DNA from: Plotosus lineatus
Taxonomy: Eukaryota > Chordata > Actinopteri > Siluriformes > Plotosidae
NCBI GenBank assembly: GCA_024760905.1
Contig: CM045731.1
Coordinates: forward strand, 55,014,501-55,078,500
DNA length: 64,000 nucleotides
Direction of reading: 5' to 3'
The position numbers and the translations under genes were made by a program. Under the pieces are notes generated by a model. That model did not search any database, had not been told where the DNA came from, and was given only the letters and a program-made list of their open reading frames with translations. Shown here one piece after another: positions 53,661 to 63,127 of the stretch (the first letter of the stretch is position 1; each line of letters starts with the position of its first letter).

Positions 53661-56600
53661 TGAGGGAGAGAAAGAGAGGATATGGGATAAGACGACTCTA
53701 GAACAGAAGGATTATATCAGGATTTAAACAAGTTGTTATGGCAAAATAATTAATTTTGGATGATGCAATTGAGTAGAATAAAAATGCAGCCATGGGGGGG
53801 AGGGGGGCACAAACCAGTGTTTCTCCCTCACGCCGGTCCCAAGCCCGGATAAATGCAGAGGGTTGCGTCAGGAAGGGCATCTGGCGTAAAACAAATGCTA
53901 AATAAAATACGCGAGTCACTACAAAGAATGTCATACTGAATCGGTCGAGGCCCGGGTTAACAACGACCGCCATGAGTGCTGTCAACCAACAGGGTGCTGG
54001 TGGAAATTGGACTACTGTTGGTCGAAGAAGTAGAAGCGGGAGGCGTATCCGTAAGCAGAGAGAGAAGAGGAAAGGCATGAGTCTAAGACTGAAAGTAGGG
54101 ACTTTGAATGTTGGAACTATGACAGGAAAAGGTAGAGAGCTGGCTGACATGATGCAGAGGAGGAAGGTGGACATACTGTGTGTTCAGGAGACCAGGTGGA
54201 AAGGTAGAAAGGCTAGAAGCTTAGGAGCAGGGTTTAAGCTGTTTTTTCATGGTGTGGATGGGAAGAGAAATGGAGTAGGAGTCATCTTGGAGGATTTTGT
54301 CAGGAATGTTCTAGAAGTGAAAAGAGTGTCAGACAGAGTGATGAATCTCAAGTTAGAAATTGAAGGCATGATGTTCAATGTTGTTAGTGCTTATGCCCCA
54401 CAGGCAGGATGTGAGCTAGAAGAGAAGGAGAGATTCTGGAGTGAGTTAGATGAAATGATGCAGAATACCCCCAAAGATGAAAGAGTAGTCATTGGGGCAG
54501 ACTTCAATGGACATGTTGCAGCGGGTGAGAGTGTTGCCAAACAGCATAGGGCGGTGGTGTGCAGGATGACGCTGATGGTGAGGAAGGTGAAGAAGGCAAA
54601 GGCAGAGCAGAAGACAAAGTGGTGCACGCTGAAAAAGGAAGAGGGTCGTGTTGTCTTCAAGGAGAAGTTGAAACAGGTTTTGGGTGGTCAGGAAGTGCTT
54701 CCAGATGACTGAACAACTACAGCTAATGTGATCAGGGAGACAGGTCGGAGAGTACTTGGTGTGTCATCTGGAAGGAGAGTAGATAAGGAGACTTGGTGGT
54801 GGAATGAGGAAGTGCAGAAGTGTGTACAAAGGAAGAGGTTAGCTAAGAAGAAGTGGGACATTGAGAGGACTGAAGAGAGTAAACAGGAGTACAGGGAGAC
54901 ACAGCGTAAGATGAAGGTAGCGGTGTCAAAGGCCAAACAGAGGGTGTATGATGACTTCTATGCTCGGTTGGAAAGTAAAAGAGGGAGAAAAGGATTTATA
55001 CAGGTTGGCACAGCAGAGAAATAGAGATGGGAAGGACGTGCAGCAAGTTAGATTGATTAAGGACAGAGAGGGAAATGTATTGACTGATGACAGAAGTGTG
55101 CTGGGAAGATGTAAAGAGTACTTTGAAGAGCTGATGAATGAGGAAACTGAGAGAGAGGGAGAAAAAAAAAAAAAAAAAAGAGTAGAAGAGGTGACCTTTG
55201 AGGACCAGGAAGTAGCAAAGATTAGTAAGGGTGAAGTGAGGAGGGCATTGAAGAGGATGAAGAGTGGAAAGGCAGTTGAGCCTGATGACATACCGGTGGA
55301 GGTATGGAAGTGTCTAGGAGAGGTAGCAGTAGATTTCCTGGCAAGAACATTCAACAAGGTCTTAGAGAGTGAGAGGATGCCAGAGGAATGGAGAAGTGTG
55401 ATGCTGCCCATTTTTAAGAACAAGGGAGACGTGCAGAGTTGTGGCAACTACAGAGGGATAAAGTTGATGAGCCATACGATGAAGTTATGGGAAAGAATAG
55501 TGGAAGCTAGACTAAGGGCAGAGGTCAGCATTTGTGAACAACAGTTTGGTTTCATGCCAAGAAAGAGCACCACAGATGCAGTCTTTTCCTTGAGAATGTT
55601 AATAGAGAAGTACAGAGACGTTCAGACGGACCTGCATTGTGCCTTTGTGGATCTGGAGAAAGCATATGACAGGGTGCCGAGAGAGGAACTGTGGTATTGT
55701 ATGAGGAAGTCTGGAGTGGCAGAGAAGTATGTTAGAGTGGTGCAGGACATGTATAAGAGATGTAAGACAGTGGTGAGGTGTGCTGTCGGTGTGACAGAAG
55801 AGTTCAAGGTGGAGGTAGGACTGCATTAAGGGTCAGCTCTGAGCACCTTCATGTTTGCTATGGTGATGGACAGGCTGACAGACGATGTTAGACAAGAATC
55901 TCCATGGACTATGGTGTTTGTAGATGACATTGTGATCTGTAATGTGAGCAGAGAACAAGTGGAAGAAAATCTAGAAAGGTGGAGGTATGCCCTGGAAAGG
56001 AGGGGAATGAAGGTTAGCCTCAGTAAAACAGAATACATGTGTGTGAATGACAAGGACCCAAGAGGAACGGTGAGGTTACAGGGAGCAGAGATAAGGAAGG
56101 TGGAGGATTTTAAGTACTTAGGGTCAACAATCCAGAGAAGTGGAGAGTGTGGAAAAGAAGTGAAGAAGCGTGTGCAGGCAGGTTGGAGAAAAGTGTCTGG
56201 TGTGATAAGAAGGTATCAGCAAGAATGAAAGGAAAAGTGTACAAGGTGGTGTTGAGGCCAGCAATGTTGGATGGTTTTGAAACAGTGGCCCTGGGGAAAA
56301 GACAGGAGGCAGAGCTGGAGGTAGCAGAGATGAAAGTGTTGAGGTTCTCTTTGGGAGTAACAATGATGGATAAGATCAGGAATGAGCACATCAAAGGGAC
56401 AGCACATGTAAGACGTTTTGGAGACAAAGTCAGAGAGGCTAGACTGAGATGGTTTGGACATGTACAGAGGAGGGACAGTGAGTATATTGGCAGTAGGATG
56501 TTGAGGTTGGAACTACCAGGCAGAAGGCCTAGAGGAAGACCAAAGAGATGATTCATGGATGTGGTGAAGGAGGACATGAAGGTAGCTGGTATAAGAGAAG

Positions 56601-58643
56601 ATGATGCAAAGGATAGGGTGAGATGAAGGCAGATGATTCACTGTGGCAACCCTTGAAGGGAAAAGCCGAAAGGAAAAGAAGCAGCAGCAATCGAGTGCAA
56701 TAATCAATCATATTTTAGAATTTAGCACAGCACTAAACTTCCATTGAATTTGAAGTCCCCAATTCAGGACGAAGCGATCAAATACAGATGCCCATCTTGC
56801 TCGACACCCACCTGACTCGTGTGGGGCGTGGTTATAGGTGGAATAGTTATGATACCGCCACTGGCAGGCAGGACCAGGCTTCAGCACCTGCCATGGAAAA
56901 TAATGCATTATTAATTGACCTCATAATCTTACCCAAAATCACATAATCAGAACCATAAATTGGTGGCGGTTTTTTAAACTGTTTGACAAACAACCAAAGC
57001 TTTAAAACAAGATACCTTCACTGAGGTCCACAACACAAAATTTCCAGGTCAACAAGGGCTAATAATCACTAAAAATCCATTTAAAAAAAGGACAAGAAAT
57101 GAAATACACAGGGCGAAATGATTAGAGTGGGTATTTTCAGTTTCACTTTTTAAGTTTCCTTTTTCCTGACATGCAACAGTGATTAGCGAAATTGTTAAGT
57201 CATGAAATACTCCATGTTCATTTGAAATGAGTTTGGTGCCACCTTGCGGAAGGACGATGAAGTCCATTTCATAGTCGTAACTGATTAAAAGAATGCATGA
57301 TAATACAGTAACCATAGTCATTAAGAACTCTTCATAATCAACCACAAAAAAGTAAACAAACAAATTAATTAATAGACCACTCAAAATGAGTTGGTGGGTC
57401 AGATCAAAATTTGACACCTGTGCTGGGAATAGCCTGGTTCCATCATAATAATCGGAACACTTCCTATAATAATTATTTAATATATCTCATAATAATAATA
57501 AAATAACTCATTATTTATAGGTCCAATCATAATAATAATAAATCATGAATATAAATGAGTATCTTATGAGATATTTAATCCTGGATTGGTATCACAAAAT
57601 TATTCATTGCTGTCTCATCATAATTAAATATAGTAATCTTCATTCACTATCTCTTTCAAGCATGGGTATCTTAAAATAATGATTTTATATCTCTTAATAT
57701 TGAAATATGAGAACCATTCTCAGAATTATGACTTTAATTCTCATGGCCTCATAATCTTAAAAAGCAACGATACTGAAAAATACCGCCCTCCCACCTCACG
57801 ACCTGCTGATCAATCACAAGAGCACATTCAGTTAGAGACCGATACCAACTAAATGCACCACTGAACCACAGAGGAAATCATTCCGACCTCAGTCATTCAT
57901 TAATTTTCTGAACCTTTTAATTCTAGTTAGGGTCGCAGGGTGGCAGCGGCTCATCTCAGCCGACTCTGGGAAAGGGCAAAGAAGACCTTTGACTGCTCGC
58001 CAGGCCATAGCAGGACAGAAACATGCTGAGAGCTATGCAGCTACTCTTGAGGAAAGTCAGTAATGGTTCTTTTATATGAACTTCATACCACAGAAAGGGA
58101 GAGACATGGCTGGACTTCAATAACCCTGTTAGCTGCATTGGGGGGATACACACATAGTGGAGCTTGAACTCCTGACCTTTTTGAGTAATTCAGCACCTTA
58201 CAACTCCGTTAGCTGCACTGGGAGATCATTCGTACCTGTGGCCATTAAAATCTACAACTCCTGCATCTAGCAACAACATCCAGTGTTATACACTCGCACT
58301 TGACACCACATTTACATTAGACTGTTTATCATATTGATAATACTATACATATCCATTACTGCTACCATTCATTATCTCGGTTTATATTAGTAACTTCTAA
58401 TTTCAGAGTTATGTATATATGCATAAATACACAGTATATACTGTAACAACACTGTTGTTGAACTGATTAGAGAACACACCCAGATTGGAAATCTGATCGT
58501 CCCATCAGGATAAAGTCAGAGATTATGAAATAAAATGTACTGTGGAGTATTGATCAATTACCTCGCAGAGATGTGCAGCATTGGTCTGTGCCACAACAAA
58601 GCCAGTTTCGGCAAGCATAGCGTATTTCAACAAGGCCTCAGCC
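52145..58643 (-). CDS. sel1l3: Sel-1 homolog 3-like protein, 3' six exons
   Basis: Exons in order: 58643-58562, 56887-56812, 53589-53495, 53357-53230, 52662-52490, 52401-52145 (TAG). Phases agree at every junction. Product: Sel1-like repeats ([33 protein letters not shown]...[30 protein letters not shown]), a Cys-containing linker ([21 protein letters not shown]), a hydrophobic anchor ([18 protein letters not shown]), then a Ser/Pro/Gln tail with ATDQDSP. Each block aligns with the C-terminal region of vertebrate SEL1L3. After ATDQDSP the fish protein runs on to a second hydrophobic stretch. SEL1L3 is a poorly characterised membrane protein with Sel1 repeats, which usually mediate protein contacts. 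The gene continues beyond the window (the next upstream exon was not found in 58,650-64,000). Confidence 0.93.
52490..52662 (-). CDS. sel1l3: sel1l3 transmembrane exon
   Basis: 173 bp, acceptor TGTGTAG, donor GTAAGA, phase 2 to 1. [20 protein letters not shown] then the membrane helix; matches the SPCSLAWLYLHLRLLW block of mammalian SEL1L3. Confidence 0.92.
52733..53160 (-). repeat. Family V remnant and family R/L2-tail SINE in sel1l3 intron
   Basis: 52,733-52,915 matches 21,760-21,955. 52,920-53,150 begins TTCATTCACTTTCTGAACC and includes GACAGTGAGAGACATGGCC and AACCCAGTTAGCTTCACT; it ends at the L/R head before the exon at 53,230. Confidence 0.65.
53230..53357 (-). CDS. sel1l3: sel1l3 exon, last Sel1-like repeat
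   Basis: 128 bp, acceptor AATGTAG, donor GTGTGG, phase 0 to 2. [20 protein letters not shown] then EELLLR. Deleted in copy A. Confidence 0.92.
53495..53589 (-). CDS. sel1l3: sel1l3 exon, Sel1-like repeat
   Basis: 95 bp, acceptor CTGTCAG, donor GTAACA, phase 1 to 0. [20 protein letters not shown] and [11 protein letters not shown], a classical Sel1-like helix pair. Deleted in copy A. A (GA)n(GT)n tract lies directly upstream of the acceptor. Confidence 0.92.
53597..53660. repeat. (GA)n-(GACA)n-(GT)n microsatellite
   Basis: A compound microsatellite next to the acceptor of the sel1l3 exon 53495-53589; on the coding strand it supplies the CTCTCTCT pyrimidine tract. Confidence 0.92.
53972..54712 (+). 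pseudogene. RTE LINE endonuclease frame with internal deletion
   Basis: 246 codons. Motifs of APE-type endonuclease: N (LNVGTM), E (QETRW), Y (SAYAPQ), D/N (GADFNGH). The SDH-containing C-terminal part is missing because of the deletion, so no activity is expected. Confidence 0.88.
54948..55829 (+). pseudogene. RTE LINE reverse transcriptase, fingers and palm
   Basis: 293 codons through [20 protein letters not shown] (catalytic D in VDLEKAYDR) to VEVGLH, where the Q of QGSALSP has become a stop (CAA/CAG to TAA). The catalytic FADD follows in the next frame piece at 55,851. Confidence 0.88.
56812..56887 (-). CDS. sel1l3: sel1l3 exon, linker between Sel1 repeats
   Basis: 76 bp, acceptor ATGGCAG, donor GTGGGT, phase 0 to 1. 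[20 protein letters not shown] then APHES; the CQWRYHNYS block corresponds to CVWRYYNFS in mammals. Deleted in copy A. Confidence 0.9.
56915..57890. other. sel1l3 intron, collinear with end of copy A
   Basis: 56,912-57,780 aligns with 22,110-23,260. TCATAAT-rich in the distal half; no exon seen. The duplication edge lies near 57,780. Confidence 0.55.
57893..58225 (-). repeat. Family R SINE body with L2-type tail in sel1l3 intron
   Basis: CATTCATTAATTTTCTGAACC, CATCTCAGCCGACTCTGGG, AAACATGCTGAGAGC, GGGAGAGACATGGC, CTGTTAGCTGCATTGGGGGG. Confidence 0.7.
58562..58643 (-). CDS. sel1l3: sel1l3 exon, Sel1-like repeat
   Basis: 82 bp, acceptor GTGTAAAG, donor GTAATT, ends in phase 0. [20 protein letters not shown] then NAAHLCE, matching the mammalian EALLYYVLAAETG...TNLAHICE block. 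Confidence 0.92.
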
Positions 58644-58756
58644 CTTTACACAAAAACATACATAATTTACATGAATATATACATACATGATATGATATAT
58701 ATATATATATATTATACACATAGATTATACACACACAAACACACAGTACATATACA

Positions 58757-58828
58757 CAGGGTGTCCCAAAAAATGTATAAACCTTTTAGCTTACAATTAT
58801 TTAAAGTATGTATACATTTTTTGGGACA
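58757..58828. repeat. Short palindromic MITE-like element
   Basis: Inverted repeats GTGTCCCAAAAAATGTATA (from 58,761) and TATACATTTTTTGGGACA (to ~58,827) surround ~28 bases. The same terminus, GATGTCCCAAAAAATGTAC, recurs at 62,803. The GTGTCCCAAAA start resembles mariner termini. Confidence 0.65.
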
Positions 58829-58829
58829 T

Positions 58830-58980
58830 TGAAATCTCAAAATCCGAACGCTCGAGAGTTCGAACAAATCAGAATCCGGAAAAAAAAAAAAAAAAAAAAA
58901 ATCCGTGATTGTTTTTTGTCCCGGAAACCGAAAGTCGAACTCGAGAAGCGCACGGGGGAAGTCCGGAAGTTGTTGATACA
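58830..58980. repeat. pogo/Tigger-like end fragment with A run
   Basis: TCCGAACGCTCGAGAGTTCGAAC then a poly-A run and CCGAAAGTCGAACTCGAG. The TTCGAA/TCGAAC theme also marks 62,695-62,775 in the same window. Confidence 0.4.
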
Positions 58981-58986
58981 GTACTA

Positions 58987-60540
58987 CTAGTCCTTCTCAA
59001 AAAATTAGCATATTGTGATAAAGTTCATTATTTTCTGTAATGTACTGATAAAAATTAAACTTTCATATATTTTAGATTCATTGCACACCAACTGAAATAT
59101 TTCAGGTCTTTTATTATTTTAATACTGATGATTTTGGCATACAGCTCATGAAAACCCAAAATTCCTATCTCAAAAAATTAGCATATCATGTTCAGGTACT
59201 CTAAACGAGCTATTAACCTAATCATCTGAATCAACCAATTAACTAAACACCTGCAAAAGATTCCTGAGGCTTTTAAAAACTCCCAGCCTGGTTCATTACT
59301 CAAAACCGCAATCATGGGTAAGACTGCCGACCTGACTGCTGTCCAGAAGGCCATCATTGACACCCTCAAGCAAGAGGGTAAGACACAGAAAGAAATCTCT
59401 GAGCGAATAGGCTGTTCCCAGAGTGCTGTATCAAGGCACCTCAGAGGAACGTCTGTGGGAAGGACAAAGTTTGGACGAAAACGCTGCACAACCAGAAGAG
59501 GTGACCAGACCCTGAGGAAGATTGTGGAGAAGGGCCGATTCCAGACCTTGGGGGACCTGTGGAAGCAATGAACAGGGCTACAGATGCCGCATTCCCCAGG
59601 TCAAGCCACTTTTGAACCAGAAACAGTGGCAGAAGCGCCTGACCGGGGCTACAGAGAAGCAGCACTGGACTGTTGCTCAGTGGTCCAAAGTACTTTTTTC
59701 GGATGAAGGCAAATTTTGCATGTCATTCGCAAATCAAGGTGCCAGAGTCTGGAGGAAGACTGGGAAGAAGGAAATGCCAAAATGCCTTTAGTCCAGTGTC
59801 AAGTACCCACAGTCAGTGATGGTCTGGGGTGCCATGTCAGCTGCTGGTGTTGGTCCACTGTGTTTTATCAAGGGCAGGCTCAAAGCAGCTAGCGATCAGG
59901 AGATTTTGGAGCACTTCATGCTTCCATCTGCTGAAAAGGTTTATGGAGGTGAAGATTTCATTTTTTCAGCATGACCTGGCACCTGCTCACAGTGCCAAAA
60001 CCACTGCTAAATGGTTTACTGACCATGGTATTACTGTACTCAATTGACTTGCCAACTCTCCTGACCTGAATCCCATAGAGAATCTGTGGGATATTGTGAA
60101 GAGAAAGTTGAGAGACACCAGACCCAACACTATGGATGAGCTTAAGGCCACTATCAAAGCATTCTGGGCCTCCGTAACACCTCAGCAGTGCCACAGGCCG
60201 ATTGCCTCCATACTATGCCGCATTGAAGCAGTCATTTCTGCAAAAGGATTCCCGACCAAGTATTAAGTGCATAACTGAACATAATTATTTGAAGGTTGAC
60301 TTTTTTGTTTTAAAAACTTTTTTATTGGTCGGATTAAATATGCTAATTTTTTGAGATGGGGATTTTTGGGTTTTCTTTACTTTTTTGCCAAAATGATCAA
60401 TATTAAAACAATAAAAGACCTGGAGCATTTCAGTTGGTGTGCAATGAATCTAAAATATATGAAAGTTTAATTTTTATCAGTACATTACAGAAAATAATGA
60501 ATTTTAATCACAATATGCAAATTTTTTTGAGAAGGACTAG
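58987..60540 (+). mobile_element. Tc1-like transposon, complete ends, 1,554 bp
   Basis: Starts CTAGTCCTTCTCAAAAAATT and ends with its reverse; TA on both sides (58985-58986, 60541-60542). Arms of ~200 bases. Transposase on + strand from 59,314 with an intact 85-codon start, then frameshifts and stops. Same family as 38,306-39,872 but opposite orientation. Confidence 0.92.
59314..60264 (+). pseudogene. Tc1 transposase, frameshifted
   Basis: MGKTADLTAVQKAIIDTLKQ, ISERIGCSQSAVSRHLRG, TTRRGDQTLRKIVEKG, then TAG/TGA breaks near 59,570. Later frames show FGNAKMP-like, VMVWGAMSAAGVGP-like and NSPDLNPIENLW-like bases. The catalytic domain is not in one frame. Confidence 0.88.
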
Positions 60541-60544
60541 TATG

Positions 60545-60780
60545 TACGTATCACCCTCATAAAGCTAAAGCTAGCACTAAAGCTAAGCTAAAGCGCTAGC
60601 AATGCTGTGAACATCGTTCACGATGAGGTCATGAGCCACTTACGTAAGGTTCTGAAAAGAAGGCAAAAACAAGACACATTAGGAATGTTCTTCAAGAAAA
60701 GAAAGGAACATCCTGAAGAAGAGTCATCCATGCATAGCAGTAGCAAGAGAAAAAACACCTTTGGTTGATTTACCTGAAGC
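60545..60780. other. sel1l3 intron segment, nothing recognised
   Basis: CTAAAGCTAGCACTAAAGCT short repeats, then unassigned DNA. No Sel1-repeat exon with splice sites was found here. Confidence 0.4.
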
Positions 60781-60784
60781 TCTC

Positions 60785-62588
60785 TGGCCCTTCCCTGTGA
60801 ACAATAAAACACACCAGTTTTTAAATAATGAACCCGTTTTCAATAAAACGCACCCATTTATATCAAGGGCCTTCCATCTTCTTCTTCCAGCTTTTGCCTT
60901 CAGGGGTCGCCACAGCAAACCATCCGCCTCCATCTTCCCCTATCCTCTGTATCTTCTCTTACACCAACTACCTTCATGTCCTCCTTCACCACATCCATAA
61001 ATCTTCCCTTTGGTCTTCCTCGAGGCCTTCTGCCTGGTAGTTCCAACCTCAGCATCCTACTACCAATATACTCACTGTCCCTCCTCTGTACATGTCCAAA
61101 CCATCTCAATCTAGCCTCTCTGACTGGCTCCAAAACCTCTAACATGTGCTGTCTCTCTGATGTACTCATTCCTGATCCTATCCATCCTCGTTACTCCCAA
61201 AAAGAACCTCAACATTTTCATCTCTGCTACCTCCAGCTCTGACTCCTGTCTTTTCCACAGGGCCACGGTTTCTAAACCATACAACATCGCTGGCCTCATC
61301 ACCGTCTTGTACACTTTTCCTTTCATTCTTGCCGATACCCTCCTATCACACATCACACCGGATACTTTTCTCCAACCATTCCAACCTACCTGCACATGCT
61401 TCTTCACCTCTTTTCCACACTCTCCATTGTTCTGGATTGTTGAGCCTAAGTACTTAAACCCTTACCTTAGTCTAGCTTCCACTATTCTTTCCCATAACTT
61501 CATCGTATGGCTCATCAACTTTATTTCTCTGTAGTTGCCACAACTCTGCACATCTCCCTTGTTCTTAAAAATGGGCACCAGCACACTTCTCCATTCCTTC
61601 GGCATCCTCTCTCTCTCTAAGACATCGTTGAATGTTCTTGTCAGAAAATCTACTGCTACCTCTCCTAGACACTTCCATACCTCCACCGGTATGTCATCAG
61701 GACCAACTGCCTTTCCACTCTTCATCCTCTTCAATGACCTCCTCACTTCACCCTTACTAATCTTTGCTACATCCTGGTCCTCAACAGTCACTTCTATTCT
61801 TTTTTCTCTCTCATTTTCCTCATCCATCAGCTCTTCAAAGTACTCTTTACATCGTCCCAGCACACTTCTGTCATCAGTCAGTACATTTCCCCACTCTGTC
61901 CTTAATCACTAACTTGCTGCACATCCTTCCCATCTCTATTTCTCTGCTGTGACAACCTGTATAAACCATTTTCACCCTCCTTACTGTCCAACATAGCATT
62001 CAAGTCATCATACACCCTCTGTTTGGCCTTTGACACCGCTACTTTCGCCTTACGCTGTGTCTCCCTGTACCCCTGTTTACTCTCTTCGGTCCTCTCGATG
62101 TTCCATTTCTTCTTAGCTAACCTCTTTTGTACACACTCCTGCACTTCCTCATTCCACCACCAAGTCTCCTTATCTACTGTCCTTCCAGAAACATACCAAG
62201 TACTCTCCTACCTGTCTCCCTGACCACATTAGTTGTAGTTGTTCAGTCATCTGGAAGCACTTCCTGACCACCCAAAACCTGTTTCAACTCCTCCTGGAAG
62301 ACAACACGACCCTCTTCCTTTTTCAGCTTCCACCACTTTGTCTTCTGCTCTGCCTTTTTCACCTTCCTCACCATCAGCGTTATCCTGCACACCACCATCC
62401 TATGCTGTTTGATAACACTCACCCACTACTACTTTGCAGTCACTGACTTCCTTCAAATTACATCGCCTTCACAAGATGTAGTCTTTCTGTTTGCTTCTAC
62501 CTCCGCTTTTATAAGTCACCGTATGCTCCTGTCTCTTCTTGAACAATAAAACCCATGGGTGCGCTTTATTGTTCACAGGGAAGGCACT
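60785..62588. repeat. Inverted ends flanking a LINE insertion
   Basis: CCCTTCCCTGTGAACAATAA (60,788) and its reverse, TTATTGTTCACAGGGAAGG (62,567), with GCGCACCC/GGGTGCGC nearby, face each other across the RTE LINE. They may be the ends of a DNA transposon split by the LINE. Confidence 0.5.
60885..62480 (-). mobile_element. RTE-type LINE, minus strand, internally deleted
   Basis: Reading from 62,480 down: the VVGE..KQHR region, [60 protein letters not shown]; then a deletion near 61,460 removes the catalytic RT core and joins KYLGST-proximal sequence ([48 protein letters not shown]). 3' end GGCGACCCCTGAAGG and (GAA)n at 60,885. Confidence 0.88.
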
Positions 62589-62594
62589 AGATCA

Positions 62595-62815
62595 CACGGA
62601 AATCATAGTCACGGTTAGAGATGCAGAGAAACAAATCAAATCAAAAGACGACGGATGGATTAAGACCATTTACATTATTTGTAATGGGAAAAGCAGATTC
62701 AGAATCCGAACGAATCGGAATTCGAACAGCCGTCTGGAACGAATTAAGTTCGAGTATCGAGGCTCCACTGTATGTATATTATATATTACATACACACACA
62801 GGATGTCCCAAAAAA
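62595..62815 (-). repeat. pogo/Tigger-like terminal region
   Basis: On the minus strand: TACAGTGGAGCCTCGATACT, CGAACTTAATTCGTTCCAGA, CGAATTCCGATTCGTTCGG, the build of Tigger-like termini. Followed on + by ATACACACACAGGATGTCCC. Confidence 0.5.
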
Positions 62816-63120
62816 TGTACACACACACACACATATATGAGAGAGAGAGAGAGAGGATTTTGAGTAGATCCTTCCATAGGAGAGTGCTCAATACTTTTTG
62901 GTAGAGCAAATAACAAAAATAAAAGGACAGGACAAAGACTTTCTATTGAAACTCCATTTATCACTACAGATCTGTTTCAAGGGGTGGTGAAACCATCCTC
63001 TCTCTTCAGGTGATTATAGAAGAATGATTACAAAGTGCTGGGGGCGGTACTATGTCGATGAACATGGCGTCCTCTAGATGGGGTGGTGTTCATTATATAT
63101 TCGGGGGCAGGTTCTCTTAA
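62816..63120. other. (CA)n/(GA)n and unassigned DNA
   Basis: A short CA then GA microsatellite (62,819-62,855), then 250 bases with no recognised element or exon. Confidence 0.4.
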
Positions 63121-63127
63121 ATCTTCT

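Larger units (their letters stand above)
53775..56692 (+). mobile_element. Near full-length RTE-type LINE (EN plus RT), decayed
   Basis: 5' module (CTCACGCCGGTCCCAAGCCC), then apurinic endonuclease: [51 protein letters not shown]. The EN is internally deleted after FNGHVAAG (joins to ESVAKQHR). [61 protein letters not shown] (F-A-DD changed to F-V-DD), [17 protein letters not shown]. Stops at 54,712, 55,829 and frameshifts at ~55,015 and 56,200. Ends GGGAAAAGCCGAAAGGAAAAG. It lies antisense in a sel1l3 intron and has no copy A counterpart. Confidence 0.92.
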
